This document shows, one piece after another, positions 24,723 through 31,763 of a stretch of DNA of 32,685 nucleotides (positions are counted from its first letter, which is position 1; each line of letters starts with the position of its first letter). This DNA comes from a bacterium (GTDB taxonomy: Bacteria > Planctomycetota > Phycisphaerae > Phycisphaerales > UBA1924): contig JANSXG010000019.1 of assembly GCA_024743075.1 (NCBI GenBank), positions 1-32,685 of the forward strand, in the 5' to 3' direction. A program made the position numbers and the translations under genes. The notes beneath the pieces are model-generated. The model was not told where the DNA came from and made no database searches. It worked only from the letters and a program-made list of their open reading frames with translations.

Positions 24723-25277
24723 ATGCACACGCTCTGTCGGTATCTCTTCGCCGCCGGCGCGTCGATCGTGCTGGTCGGATGCGCTTCACCGCAGATCGAC
24801 ACCACCCGCCTGACCTCAACGGACATCGTCAAGATGACCGACGAGATGACTGCTTCGTTCGCTGGCGACGAGGTGATCGGTGAGCGTACCGAAGGCAGCG
24901 ACGAGTGGGTCGTGTCCATCGATCGCGTACGCAATCTCAGCGAGCACCCGATCCCGATGCGTGAGCGCTGGGCGACGATGGCCCGGCTTCGGTCACGCCT
25001 CGCCCAGACGGACTTCGCCCGGCAGCGCAGCATTGTCTGGGTGCTCCCGCCCGATCTTTGGCGACAGTACGACGCCGCGACATACAACCCCGGCACGCGC
25101 CGACTGCCGACTCACTCGCTCCACGCGACTTTTTACTCTGACACCATCAGTTCGCTGGACATGCGGACCGACTCGTACCTCTGCGCGTTCACGCTGACGG
25201 ATCTCGCCACCGGGCTGGTCATATGGGAAGACAGCTTCGAAGTGAAACACACCAAGCGATCGGACGCGTTCAACTGA
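24723..25277 (+). CDS. LpoB-like lipoprotein (diverged second copy)
   Basis: 184 residues with lipobox LVGC (Cys20). It has the same layout as its upstream neighbour: a TDEMTASF helix, WVVSIDRVRNLSEHPIPMR, a helix with ARLRSRLAQTDFARQRS, and the near-identical ending FTLTDLATGLVIWEDSFEVK. The middle is strongly diverged, so this is an old duplication. The ATG at 24723 is preferred over the GTG at 24714 because of the GGGG run at 24711-24714. Three bases separate its stop from the next gene. Confidence 0.75.
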   Translation: MHTLCRYLFAAGASIVLVGCASPQIDTTRLTSTDIVKMTDEMTASFAGDEVIGERTEGSDEWVVSIDRVRNLSEHPIPMRERWATMARLRSRLAQTDFARQRSIVWVLPPDLWRQYDAATYNPGTRRLPTHSLHATFYSDTISSLDMRTDSYLCAFTLTDLATGLVIWEDSFEVKHTKRSDAFN

Positions 25278-25280
25278 ACC

Positions 25281-27008
25281 ATGAAACGGTCCCCGGACAT
25301 CCCGCAAGCAATGCACAGGACGGTCGCGCTGATGAGCGCGGGTGGTCTTGCGATCCTCTCGGGGTGCGCATCATCATCCGCGACCGATCCCACGCGCAGC
25401 GCCGCGACATCGTTCTACGCGGGCAACTACGCCGATGCCCGCGATGCTCTTCGCGCCACGGCGTACCGGGAGCCGCCATCGGAGAACACCGTTCTCGCCT
25501 CATCTGCCCTCGGCTTCGCGTCGCTCGCCGCGGGGTCGACCTACGAGGCCAACAAGGCCCTGCTCCGGGCCTACGACTTCCTGGAGTCCGGATCGGTGAA
25601 CGACGAAGGCCGGGTCTTCGCGGCGACGCTCTTTACCGACTCCGCGCTCGTCTACAAGGGCGAGCCGTTCGAGCAGGCGCTGACCTACCACGCCCTCGCC
25701 GTCAGCGCAGCGCTCGAAGGCGACTGGGAGACCGTGCGCATCGCGTCGCGGGGTGCGACGCGCAAGCTCCGCGACTACGACGACTCTCGCACCGAGGAGC
25801 ACTCCACCCCGGAGCAGATCGCCCGACGCGCCGCCGACCGGGGCGACGACTATCTCGAGACCGAGGCGCAGCTCGTCGACACCGATTTCGCCGCGGCGTA
25901 CCTGCTCGAAGCCATCGCTGACCGAGCCATCGGCATCCGTTCTAACGCCATCGAGCTCGCGATCGGAGCGGACCCATCAGTCGAGCCGCTCGCCCGTCGC
26001 ATAGAGCGCGGCGAGTACGACACGGTGGTCATCGCCCACACCGGACGCGGCCCGGTCAAGCAGAATTTCGGGCGCGATAACGTCAGCACCCTTTGGGGTA
26101 CACGCGCAAACCCCGTGCCCGGCGGCCTCACTCTCACCTACGACGGCCGGCAGGTCGCCGGACCGGTCGCGCCGGTGGTGGATGTCAACGACATGAGCCG
26201 CGATCATCGCTGGATAAACCTGCAGTCCATCCGCGAGCTCAAGTCGTTCCTCGGCGACGGGCTCATTATCGCGGGCACGATCGTCTCGGGCATCGATTCC
26301 GACTCGGACACGAACCTGCTCGTCGGGCTCGGGCTGATCGGCGTGGGCCTGCTCTCCAAAGCCGGTGCCGAGGCCGATACCCGGCACAACCCGCTGCTCC
26401 CCGCGGCGGTCTACATCATGGTCGCCGACCTGCCCGATGTCCCCGAGGGACAGACGCCGCCGGATCTGGTTCTGCGCGTCGCAGGCGTCCCCGGTGCCGA
26501 GTACCGCATTCCGCGCTTCGAACGCGGTTCCCCCAGCGACCCGGCGGTCGCGTACTTCCGCTTTGTCGGTACCCAGACTCAGCCCGCCCTGAGCGCCCCC
26601 GACCCGATCTACGCCCACGACGGCTACCTGCCGGCGATCGGCGACTATCCGTGGATCCTCGGCGGACGCGACGTGTCCACACCGTCGGAGCGGGTGCTCT
26701 CGATCTATCAGGCCGGCGGCTTCTTCGAGAACTGGACCGTGGAGGACCTCGAGCGCCTGTACCGAGAAGAGGGCATCCAGTTCGCTGAGGGCCCGCTCGA
26801 AGAGGGCGACAACCGGCACGATTCGTACCGCCACATCCTCGAAGGCGGCAAGGTGCTCGCGACGCCGAACCTCAACACGCTCGGCGCCAAACTGCTGTTC
26901 TCGACGCCCCACCCGCCCTATCAACCCGTCGGCGAACGCGTCCGCGAACTCGCCAAAGCCATCCGAACCCTCGGTCCCGACGCAACCGCGCGAGACCGAG
27001 CCGAGTAG
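25281..27008 (+). CDS. COG3014-like lipoprotein with helical repeat N-terminus
   Basis: 575 residues. The lipobox ILSGC (Cys29) follows a slightly long signal peptide; the ATG at 25311 is an alternative start. The N-terminal 250 residues are TPR-like helices (SFYAGNYADARDAL; ANKALLRAYDFLESGSVNDE; GEPFEQALTYHALAVSAALE), the middle has a hydrophobic glycine-rich stretch (DTNLLVGLGLIGVGLLS), and the C-terminal half is mixed. This matches the uncharacterised COG3014 lipoprotein family, which neighbours LpoB and YcfL genes in gammaproteobacteria such as Vibrio. The homology call rests on pattern and context. Probably a periplasm-facing scaffold in the envelope. Confidence 0.72.
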   Translation: MKRSPDIPQAMHRTVALMSAGGLAILSGCASSSATDPTRSAATSFYAGNYADARDALRATAYREPPSENTVLASSALGFASLAAGSTYEANKALLRAYDFLESGSVNDEGRVFAATLFTDSALVYKGEPFEQALTYHALAVSAALEGDWETVRIASRGATRKLRDYDDSRTEEHSTPEQIARRAADRGDDYLETEAQLVDTDFAAAYLLEAIADRAIGIRSNAIELAIGADPSVEPLARRIERGEYDTVVIAHTGRGPVKQNFGRDNVSTLWGTRANPVPGGLTLTYDGRQVAGPVAPVVDVNDMSRDHRWINLQSIRELKSFLGDGLIIAGTIVSGIDSDSDTNLLVGLGLIGVGLLSKAGAEADTRHNPLLPAAVYIMVADLPDVPEGQTPPDLVLRVAGVPGAEYRIPRFERGSPSDPAVAYFRFVGTQTQPALSAPDPIYAHDGYLPAIGDYPWILGGRDVSTPSERVLSIYQAGGFFENWTVEDLERLYREEGIQFAEGPLEEGDNRHDSYRHILEGGKVLATPNLNTLGAKLLFSTPHPPYQPVGERVRELAKAIRTLGPDATARDRAE

Positions 27009-27046
27009 ACCACGATGGCGCCCCACGCCAGAAAGGACTCCCGTCC

Positions 27047-27475
27047 ATGAACCGCAACAGAATCATCGCCGCGATGGCGCTGCCCGTTCTCGCCCTGTTT
27101 CTCGTCGCCTGTACCGCTTCGAGCGATCCGAGCCCGAACGCTGGCCTGCTCGACCCCGTCCCGGCGCCGGCGAACAATCCGCAGGTCTCGCTTGGCAGCC
27201 CCGAATTGCAGCAGTTGCTCGGCTTCGAGCCCGGGATATCCGAGCGCCGCAACGGCCTGCTCCACGTCGCCGTGCCCATGCGCAACCTGACCAACAACCG
27301 GTACACGCTCGACTATCGATTCGTCTTCTACGACGAGAACGGCATGGAGGTCGGCCCCCAGATGGGCTACAAGGAGATCATCCTCGACCCGAAGGAGCAG
27401 CGGCGCCCGGCGACCAATGCTGCCGACGGCCGCGCTGTCGCCTACCGCCTGCACGTCAAGTGGGCCAACCGCTGA
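27047..27475 (+). CDS. YcfL-like (DUF1425) lipoprotein
   Basis: 142 residues. A lipobox FLVAC (Cys22) follows a clear signal peptide. The rest matches the YcfL/DUF1425 beta-sandwich: VSLGSPELQQLLGF, then RRNGLLHVAVPMRNLTNNRY, the YRFVFYDENGMEV strand pair and the C-terminal AYRLHVKW. AAAGGA lies 10 bases before the ATG. In E. coli, ycfL lies beside lpoB, which supports the assignment. The function is unknown. It converges on the phosphofructokinase gene with 13 bases between stops. Confidence 0.85.
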   Translation: MNRNRIIAAMALPVLALFLVACTASSDPSPNAGLLDPVPAPANNPQVSLGSPELQQLLGFEPGISERRNGLLHVAVPMRNLTNNRYTLDYRFVFYDENGMEVGPQMGYKEIILDPKEQRRPATNAADGRAVAYRLHVKWANR

Positions 27476-27488
27476 GCCGGCGGCACGC

Positions 27489-28709
27489 TCAGAGACGCCC
27501 GACCTTCGGCATGGGCCCGACAAGCGGGCGCAGCCAGTCGCGGAACGCGTCGGTCACGTTATTGCCCGACTTCGCGATGAACTCGTCGGGCATGTGGCGC
27601 GTCTTCGCCGCCACGGCGCTCAGGTCGACTCGCTTCATGCCGCTCTTGTAGGGATCGTTGCTCGTGCGCACGATCGCGATCGACCCGTCCAGGTCGCCGC
27701 TCTTGGCCAGCCCCGCGGCGAACCGCCCCGCCTGACGCGCCTCCTGCTGATCGACGGGGCTGGGATCCGGCCAACAGCGCTGCGCGTAGCCGAGCGTGTC
27801 CGCTCGAACGCGCGGCACCTTGCCTCCGACGGGCTTGAGCTTCTCCTTCAGCAGGCTGGCGAGCTGATCGCCCAGCGCTCCCGAGCCCGAGAGCTGAACA
27901 TTGCCATGGGCATCGGTCTGCGCGTTCTCGATCAGTTTCGCGCCGATCGCCGTCCCATCCTCGTCCTGGATGCCCTCGCTGACCGCGATCTGGCACCGCC
28001 CGTGCTTGCTCATCGCCTGGTCGACATCGGTCACGAACTTCTCCAGCGAGAAGGTTCGCTCCGGCACATAGACGTAGTGGGGGCCGTCCTGCTCGCGCCC
28101 ACGCATCAGAGCGGCGGCACCGGTCAGGAAGCCAGCGTGCCGACCCATGACTACGTTGATCTTCACCCCCGGGATCGAAGCGTTGTCCAGATTGTCGCCC
28201 ATGAACGCCATCGCCACGTACCGGGCCGCCGAGGCGTAGCCCGGCGTGTGGTCGTTCTCCATCAGGTCGTTGTCCACGGTCTTGGGCACGTGGAAGCAGC
28301 GGAGTTCGTACCCGGACTGGTTGGACAGTTCGTTGACGATCCGGCAGGTGTCCGACGAGTCGTTGCCGCCGATGTAGAAGAAGTAGCGGATATCGAGGTC
28401 TCGCAGGGTCGCGAAAATCCGGGCGCAGTAGTCGGCGTCGGGCTTGTCGCGCGTCGAGCCGAGTCCCGCCGACGGCGTTCCGGCCACCAGATCGAGCGTT
28501 TCCTGTGGCGTATTCGAGAGGTCAACAAAGTCCTTGGCGACCATGCCGCGCACACCGTGCCTGGCACCGTAGATCTTGCCGATCTCGTTCATGCCCTGCA
28601 GGCCCTCGACCACGCCGACCAGCGACTGATTGATGACCGCGGTCGGGCCGCCCGACTGGGCGACGACGGCGTTTCCTTTGATCGGGCCGCTGCTGGAACC
28701 GGCGTTCAT
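27489..28709 (-). CDS. 6-phosphofructokinase, probably PPi-dependent
   Basis: 406 residues from the ATG at 28709, which has GGAG eight bases upstream; the frame stays open further but without homology. Visible: the N-terminal nucleotide/PPi loop AQSGGPTAVINQSL, GGNDSSDT at 114-121, PKTVDND at 142-148 and MGRHAG at 188-193. ATP-dependent enzymes have Gly where this one has Asp117 and a Gly where this one has Lys143; this Asp/Lys pair is the mark of pyrophosphate-dependent enzymes. The reaction would be reversible between fructose 6-phosphate and fructose 1,6-bisphosphate. The C-terminal part is standard. Cofactor preference is predicted, not shown. Confidence 0.88.
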   Translation of the reverse strand: MNAGSSSGPIKGNAVVAQSGGPTAVINQSLVGVVEGLQGMNEIGKIYGARHGVRGMVAKDFVDLSNTPQETLDLVAGTPSAGLGSTRDKPDADYCARIFATLRDLDIRYFFYIGGNDSSDTCRIVNELSNQSGYELRCFHVPKTVDNDLMENDHTPGYASAARYVAMAFMGDNLDNASIPGVKINVVMGRHAGFLTGAAALMRGREQDGPHYVYVPERTFSLEKFVTDVDQAMSKHGRCQIAVSEGIQDEDGTAIGAKLIENAQTDAHGNVQLSGSGALGDQLASLLKEKLKPVGGKVPRVRADTLGYAQRCWPDPSPVDQQEARQAGRFAAGLAKSGDLDGSIAIVRTSNDPYKSGMKRVDLSAVAAKTRHMPDEFIAKSGNNVTDAFRDWLRPLVGPMPKVGRL

Positions 28710-28835
28710 GTCTGTGTGCTCCAAGAAATCATGGGGAATGGCGTGCTGAGCCCGTAGCCGCGTTCGAGGCCGCCCGGGACGGGGCATGGTACCCGATAGA
28801 CGGCCGGCTCCGGCTCGGCGCGAACCGTGGGTCGG

Positions 28836-28841
28836 TACACT
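28836..28841 (+). promoter_or_regulatory. -10-like box of a likely leaderless start (small lipoprotein)
   Basis: GGTACACT, with the TACACT hexamer ending seven bases before the ATG at 28849. The in-frame ATG at 28843 lies inside the expected start region and would be excluded from such a transcript. Confidence 0.4.
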
Positions 28842-28848
28842 CATGGGC

Positions 28849-29472
28849 ATGCCGACACGCTTCGACACCGCGGTTGCCTCCAAAGTGATCCCTCTGGTTT
28901 TCGTGCTGGTCGGTCTGCTTTGCGGCGGTTGCGCCAAGGACCCGGCCCCGTCGGCGAGTTTCCGGATCCCCGCCGCGGAGTACGACCAGTATTTCCATGC
29001 CGCCAAGGACGTCTTGCGCGATCAACACTTCGATCTCGAGCGGGTCGATGCCCGGGCCGGCGTGCTGACCACCAGGCCGGTGTCGTCGGCCGGCTGGGCC
29101 ACCCCCTGGATTCAGCACGCGTCGACGATGGAGCAGTCAACCAACGACCTGATTCAGCGCAACCGCCGGATCGCGACCATCCGGTTCGCCCGGGTTTCCA
29201 GCGCGACCAATGCGCCGAGCGCGGTCGATCCGGTCGCGTCCGACCTCAGGGACTTCGACGGGACGATCGAAGTCAGCGTGAACGTGATCATCGAGCAGGT
29301 CTACCGCGCCGGGCGCCGGCTGTCGCCGGGATCGATCCGACTGACGACCTTCACTCTCGACCCCAGCGAAGACGGAGTCGGCCCAGCACAACTGCGGACC
29401 CGGGTCGTCGGGACCGACGCGCCGCTGAGTGCGCTTCTGGCCGAAGCGATCGTCACCAGCGCGCGAAACTAG
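28849..29472 (+). CDS. Small predicted lipoprotein, unknown function
   Basis: 207 residues. A hydrophobic leader ends in LCGGC with a lipidation-type Cys28, although the -3 residue (Cys) is atypical for a lipobox. The mature part is of mixed alpha/beta character, with AAKDVLRDQHFDLERVDARA, AGVLTTRPVSSAGWATPW and IEVSVNVIIEQVYRAG. The DVL-x-x-x-x-F-x-L-E-x-V-D-x-x-x-G-x-[IVL]-x-[TS] pattern resembles periplasmic BamC/DUF4136-like lipoproteins, but I do not assign a family. An alternative start is the ATG at 28843. It lies divergent to the phosphofructokinase gene. Confidence 0.72.
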   Translation: MPTRFDTAVASKVIPLVFVLVGLLCGGCAKDPAPSASFRIPAAEYDQYFHAAKDVLRDQHFDLERVDARAGVLTTRPVSSAGWATPWIQHASTMEQSTNDLIQRNRRIATIRFARVSSATNAPSAVDPVASDLRDFDGTIEVSVNVIIEQVYRAGRRLSPGSIRLTTFTLDPSEDGVGPAQLRTRVVGTDAPLSALLAEAIVTSARN

Positions 29473-29499
29473 GCAATCTGCGAGTCGAATCACCTGAAC

Positions 29500-29526
29500 A
29501 GGGGTGCATTTGCCCCTCTAACGGGG
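29500..29526 (+). other. Alternative hairpins upstream of the LuxR-type gene
   Basis: AGGGG (29500-29504) can pair with CCCCT (29513-29517), while CCCC (29513-29516) can instead pair with GGGG (29523-29526). The two stems exclude each other. No T-run follows. They could also mark the end of the upstream lipoprotein mRNA. Confidence 0.3.
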
Positions 29527-29596
29527 AGATTGTTGCCCAATGATCGAAGATATCGCCCAAATACTGTAAGCCACCACGCGGTGACACTTGAGTGTC
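29510..29596. promoter_or_regulatory. Possible operator region of the LuxR-type gene
   Basis: TTGCCC at 29510-29515 and 29533-29538 and TCGCCC at 29553-29558, the last two both continuing as GCCCAA exactly 20 bases apart, followed by the perfect inverted repeat GACACT-TG-AGTGTC at 29583-29596. This stretch is less GC-rich than its surroundings and has no coding signal. Confidence 0.35.
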
Positions 29597-29692
29597 GGTG
29601 ATACTAGTTCCATCGCTTCCGGGGATTTTAAACGCCGAGCCGGGTCGCCATCGGTCTCCCGGGCGGTCTCAGATTCTTCTTGAAGGGTTTCG

Positions 29693-30568
29693 ATGATGAT
29701 CTCTTCAAAGTTAACGGTCGCGCACCTTTCGCAATGCAGTCGTGTATCGGCGCGGGTCGCGCGCCTTCCCGGCGTCGCGACGCCGGATTGGTGCGAGGTT
29801 GCCGCAAAGACGCTGCTCCGCCTTTGTCCGGATTCCGTCGTGAGCGTGACGCTCGCCGATGGCGCGGCCGCGCCCGGTAGCCAAAGTGAGTCACTGTCTA
29901 TCCTCGCCACGGGAGCCGCGTCCGACAGCCAGACCATGGCGTCCCATCGCATCCACCCGGACTCGGCAACGGATATCGGGTGGACGCTTTCTGATGCTTC
30001 GCACACGGGCCCCGCGGGACTCCATCCGCGCGTCGCCAAACTCCGCGATCTGCCGTCATGGAGCAGGTGGCCGGTCACGGCTTCCGGGAAACGCTGGGCG
30101 AAACTGGGCATCCGGGAACTCCTGTGCGCCGACATCGCTGTCCCCAACGGTCCGAATGGGCGTGAACTGCTCATCGAGATCGGCTCACCGAACGCGATGC
30201 AGCGCTTCGAGCGCGGCGAGGTCGAGATGGTCAGTGCCGTCCTGCCGGTGCTGGCCGAGCGAGCCGCTCTGGCGTTCGGGGCGGACTTCTCGCAGACGCT
30301 CACCTCGCGCGAGCAGATGATCCTGGTCGAACTGGTCTCCGGGGCTTCGGTCCGCGAGATCGCCGAACGGATCGACCGGAGCCCCCACACCGTTCACGAC
30401 CATGTGAAATCGCTCCATCGCAAGCTCAACGCCAGCAGCCGCGGCGAACTCGTGTCCCGCTACCTCGGGTTCCACGCGTCCAGCCCCGCGGCGGCGCGTC
30501 CGGATTCCCAGGCGCAGCCGCAGATCCAGACCCGCAAGGCCCGACCGATCACCACCGCTCACGCCTGA
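29693..30568 (+). CDS. LuxR-type transcriptional regulator
   Basis: 291 residues. A C-terminal LuxR/FixJ helix-turn-helix spans about residues 203-257: LTSREQMILVELVSGASVRE, then IAERIDRSPHTVHDHVKSLH and RKLNASSRGELV, with all conserved positions present. The N-terminal 195 residues have no response-receiver Asp signature and no clear autoinducer domain; a GAF-like sensor fold is possible. The C-terminal tail of about 30 residues is Pro/Ala-rich and basic. The ATG at 29693 (or 29696) is preceded by GAAGGG. It lies upstream of the glycosylase gene with a 43-base gap, and repeated motifs lie in its own upstream region, so autoregulation is possible. Confidence 0.88.
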   Translation: MMISSKLTVAHLSQCSRVSARVARLPGVATPDWCEVAAKTLLRLCPDSVVSVTLADGAAAPGSQSESLSILATGAASDSQTMASHRIHPDSATDIGWTLSDASHTGPAGLHPRVAKLRDLPSWSRWPVTASGKRWAKLGIRELLCADIAVPNGPNGRELLIEIGSPNAMQRFERGEVEMVSAVLPVLAERAALAFGADFSQTLTSREQMILVELVSGASVREIAERIDRSPHTVHDHVKSLHRKLNASSRGELVSRYLGFHASSPAAARPDSQAQPQIQTRKARPITTAHA

Positions 30569-30599
30569 TCGAACCGGTCGACGCCCGAGCTGAACCGAC

Positions 30600-30605
30600 T
30601 ACACT
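30600..30605 (+). promoter_or_regulatory. -10-like box of a likely leaderless start (glycosylase gene)
   Basis: TACACT ends six bases before the GTG at 30612, with CCACGC between and no Shine-Dalgarno sequence. Confidence 0.4.
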
Positions 30606-30611
30606 CCACGC

Positions 30612-31421
30612 GTGGGCGAAGATCGAGACCATCCCGACCTGCTGCGCGTCGCGAGGCAGCACGCGATCACAAGCCGGTTGTTCGGCGTCGATGTCATTCC
30701 GATCGCGCGCGAGCGAACCGGGGCGACCGTCGACACGCCGCCCAAACGGCCATCCGAGGCGACTCCGCGACCGAAGCCGGTGGCTGCATCGAGCCGGACG
30801 CCCGACTCCGCGAGCGCCAGATCGGACAAGCGGGCAGCGCTCGACGAGTTGCGAGCCCGGTACGAGGCCGAAAGCACGGTCGCGAAGTCCATCGAGGGCT
30901 GGAACAGGATCGTCTTCTCCGACGGCTCCCCCGACGCTGCCCTGATGTTCATCGGCGAGGCACCGGGCGCCGACGAGGACGCCAGCGGCGTGCCGTTCGT
31001 CGGACGCGCCGGTCAGAAGCTCAACGAGATGATCAACGCGATGAAACTGGACCGCGAGGCGGAAGGGGCCCGCGGCGTCTACATCGCCAATGTGCTCAAA
31101 GTCCGCCCTCCGAACAACCGGACGCCCACTCCCGATGAGGCGATGAGTGACGGGAAGTTCCTTGAAGAGCAGATCCGCATCGTCGCGCCGAGGGTGATCG
31201 TGACGCTGGGCAAGCCGGCCGCCAATTACCTACTCCGGAACACAGATTCGATGGGCTCGATGCGCGGGGTGTGGCACGGCTTCGAGGGGATCCCGGTCAT
31301 GCCGACCTACCACCCGGCGTACCTTCTCCGGGCCTACACACCGGAGAACCGACGACGGGTCTGGTCCGATCTGCAGAAGGCGATGATGAAACTACGCGAA
31401 GTCGGCGCGATCGACTTCTGA
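30612..31421 (+). CDS. Family-4-like uracil-DNA glycosylase lacking all cysteines
   Basis: 269 residues. Motifs of the family 4/5 uracil-DNA glycosylase superfamily are clear: GEAPGADED (115-123), PFVGRAGQKLNEM (128-140), VYIANVLKVRPPNNRTPTP (156-174) and the C-terminal HPAYLLR (234-240). Usual family-4 enzymes bind a [4Fe-4S] cluster through four cysteines, two in a CxxC-like segment before the first motif and one in the K-C-RPP motif. Here there is no cysteine anywhere in the protein; the KCRPP site reads KVRPP. An N-terminal extension of about 75 residues is Pro/Ala/Arg-rich and probably disordered. It should excise uracil from DNA, or related lesions, without a cluster. The start is the GTG at 30612. 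Confidence 0.88.
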   Translation: MGEDRDHPDLLRVARQHAITSRLFGVDVIPIARERTGATVDTPPKRPSEATPRPKPVAASSRTPDSASARSDKRAALDELRARYEAESTVAKSIEGWNRIVFSDGSPDAALMFIGEAPGADEDASGVPFVGRAGQKLNEMINAMKLDREAEGARGVYIANVLKVRPPNNRTPTPDEAMSDGKFLEEQIRIVAPRVIVTLGKPAANYLLRNTDSMGSMRGVWHGFEGIPVMPTYHPAYLLRAYTPENRRRVWSDLQKAMMKLREVGAIDF

Positions 31422-31678
31422 GCCGCTCGCGATGCGCAGCGCCACGATTCGTCCCCGCCGTGTGTCCCGAATCTGGGCAACAGAAAACGGGCTGTTTTCG
31501 CAACGCAAAACCCGCGAACCGGTGGAACCAGCGGTGCGTTCCGGTCGAACACATCCATGAGCGACCGGGTTTGCACAGGGATCCGCTCGCTCGCTGGACG
31601 GGCGGAATCACCTCACTCCAGGGCCGGCGACACTCTCTCGCGTCGAACCCCCAACAGCCCACTCCAGACCCCCACGAG

Positions 31679-31720
31679 GCCCGGCGTCAGGATTTCGATT
31701 CGGCGTCGGGCTTTTCCTTT
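31679..31720 (+). terminator. Possible intrinsic terminator before the antiporter gene
   Basis: GCCCGGCG (31679-31686) pairs with CGTCGGGC (31704-31711), eight pairs with one G-T, around a 17-base loop, followed by TTTTCCTTT. The large loop lowers confidence. Confidence 0.4.
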
Positions 31721-31748
31721 GCGCGGATCGGCTTCGCACCGGGCCCGA

Positions 31749-31754
31749 TACAAT
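31749..31754 (+). promoter_or_regulatory. -10-like box of the antiporter gene
   Basis: GATACAAT; the TACAAT hexamer ends nine bases before the GTG at 31764. This is close to, but slightly longer than, the six- or seven-base gap seen at the other candidate leaderless starts. Confidence 0.35.
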
Positions 31755-31763
31755 CGCCAGCGC

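Larger units (their letters stand above)
31422..31763 (+). other. 342-base non-coding stretch
   Basis: No convincing gene on either strand. It holds a perfect six-pair hairpin, GAAAAC/GTTTTC (31483-31499), without a T-run, a terminator-like hairpin at 31679-31720 and the -10-like box of the antiporter gene. Nothing else is recognisable. Confidence 0.6.

Noticed and set aside
27417-28757. 446-codon plus-strand frame opposite the phosphofructokinase gene
   Set aside because: Low-complexity Arg/His/Val composition; the minus strand encodes a clear enzyme.
31483-31499. GAAAAC/GTTTTC hairpin as a terminator of the glycosylase gene
   Set aside because: No following T-run on either strand and weak AT-rich stem, so I only note it.
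31297-31662. Minus-strand open frame across the end of the glycosylase gene and the spacer
   Set aside because: Arg/Cys/Trp-rich composition without a family pattern, and it overlaps a well-supported gene; typical of antisense frames in GC-rich DNA.
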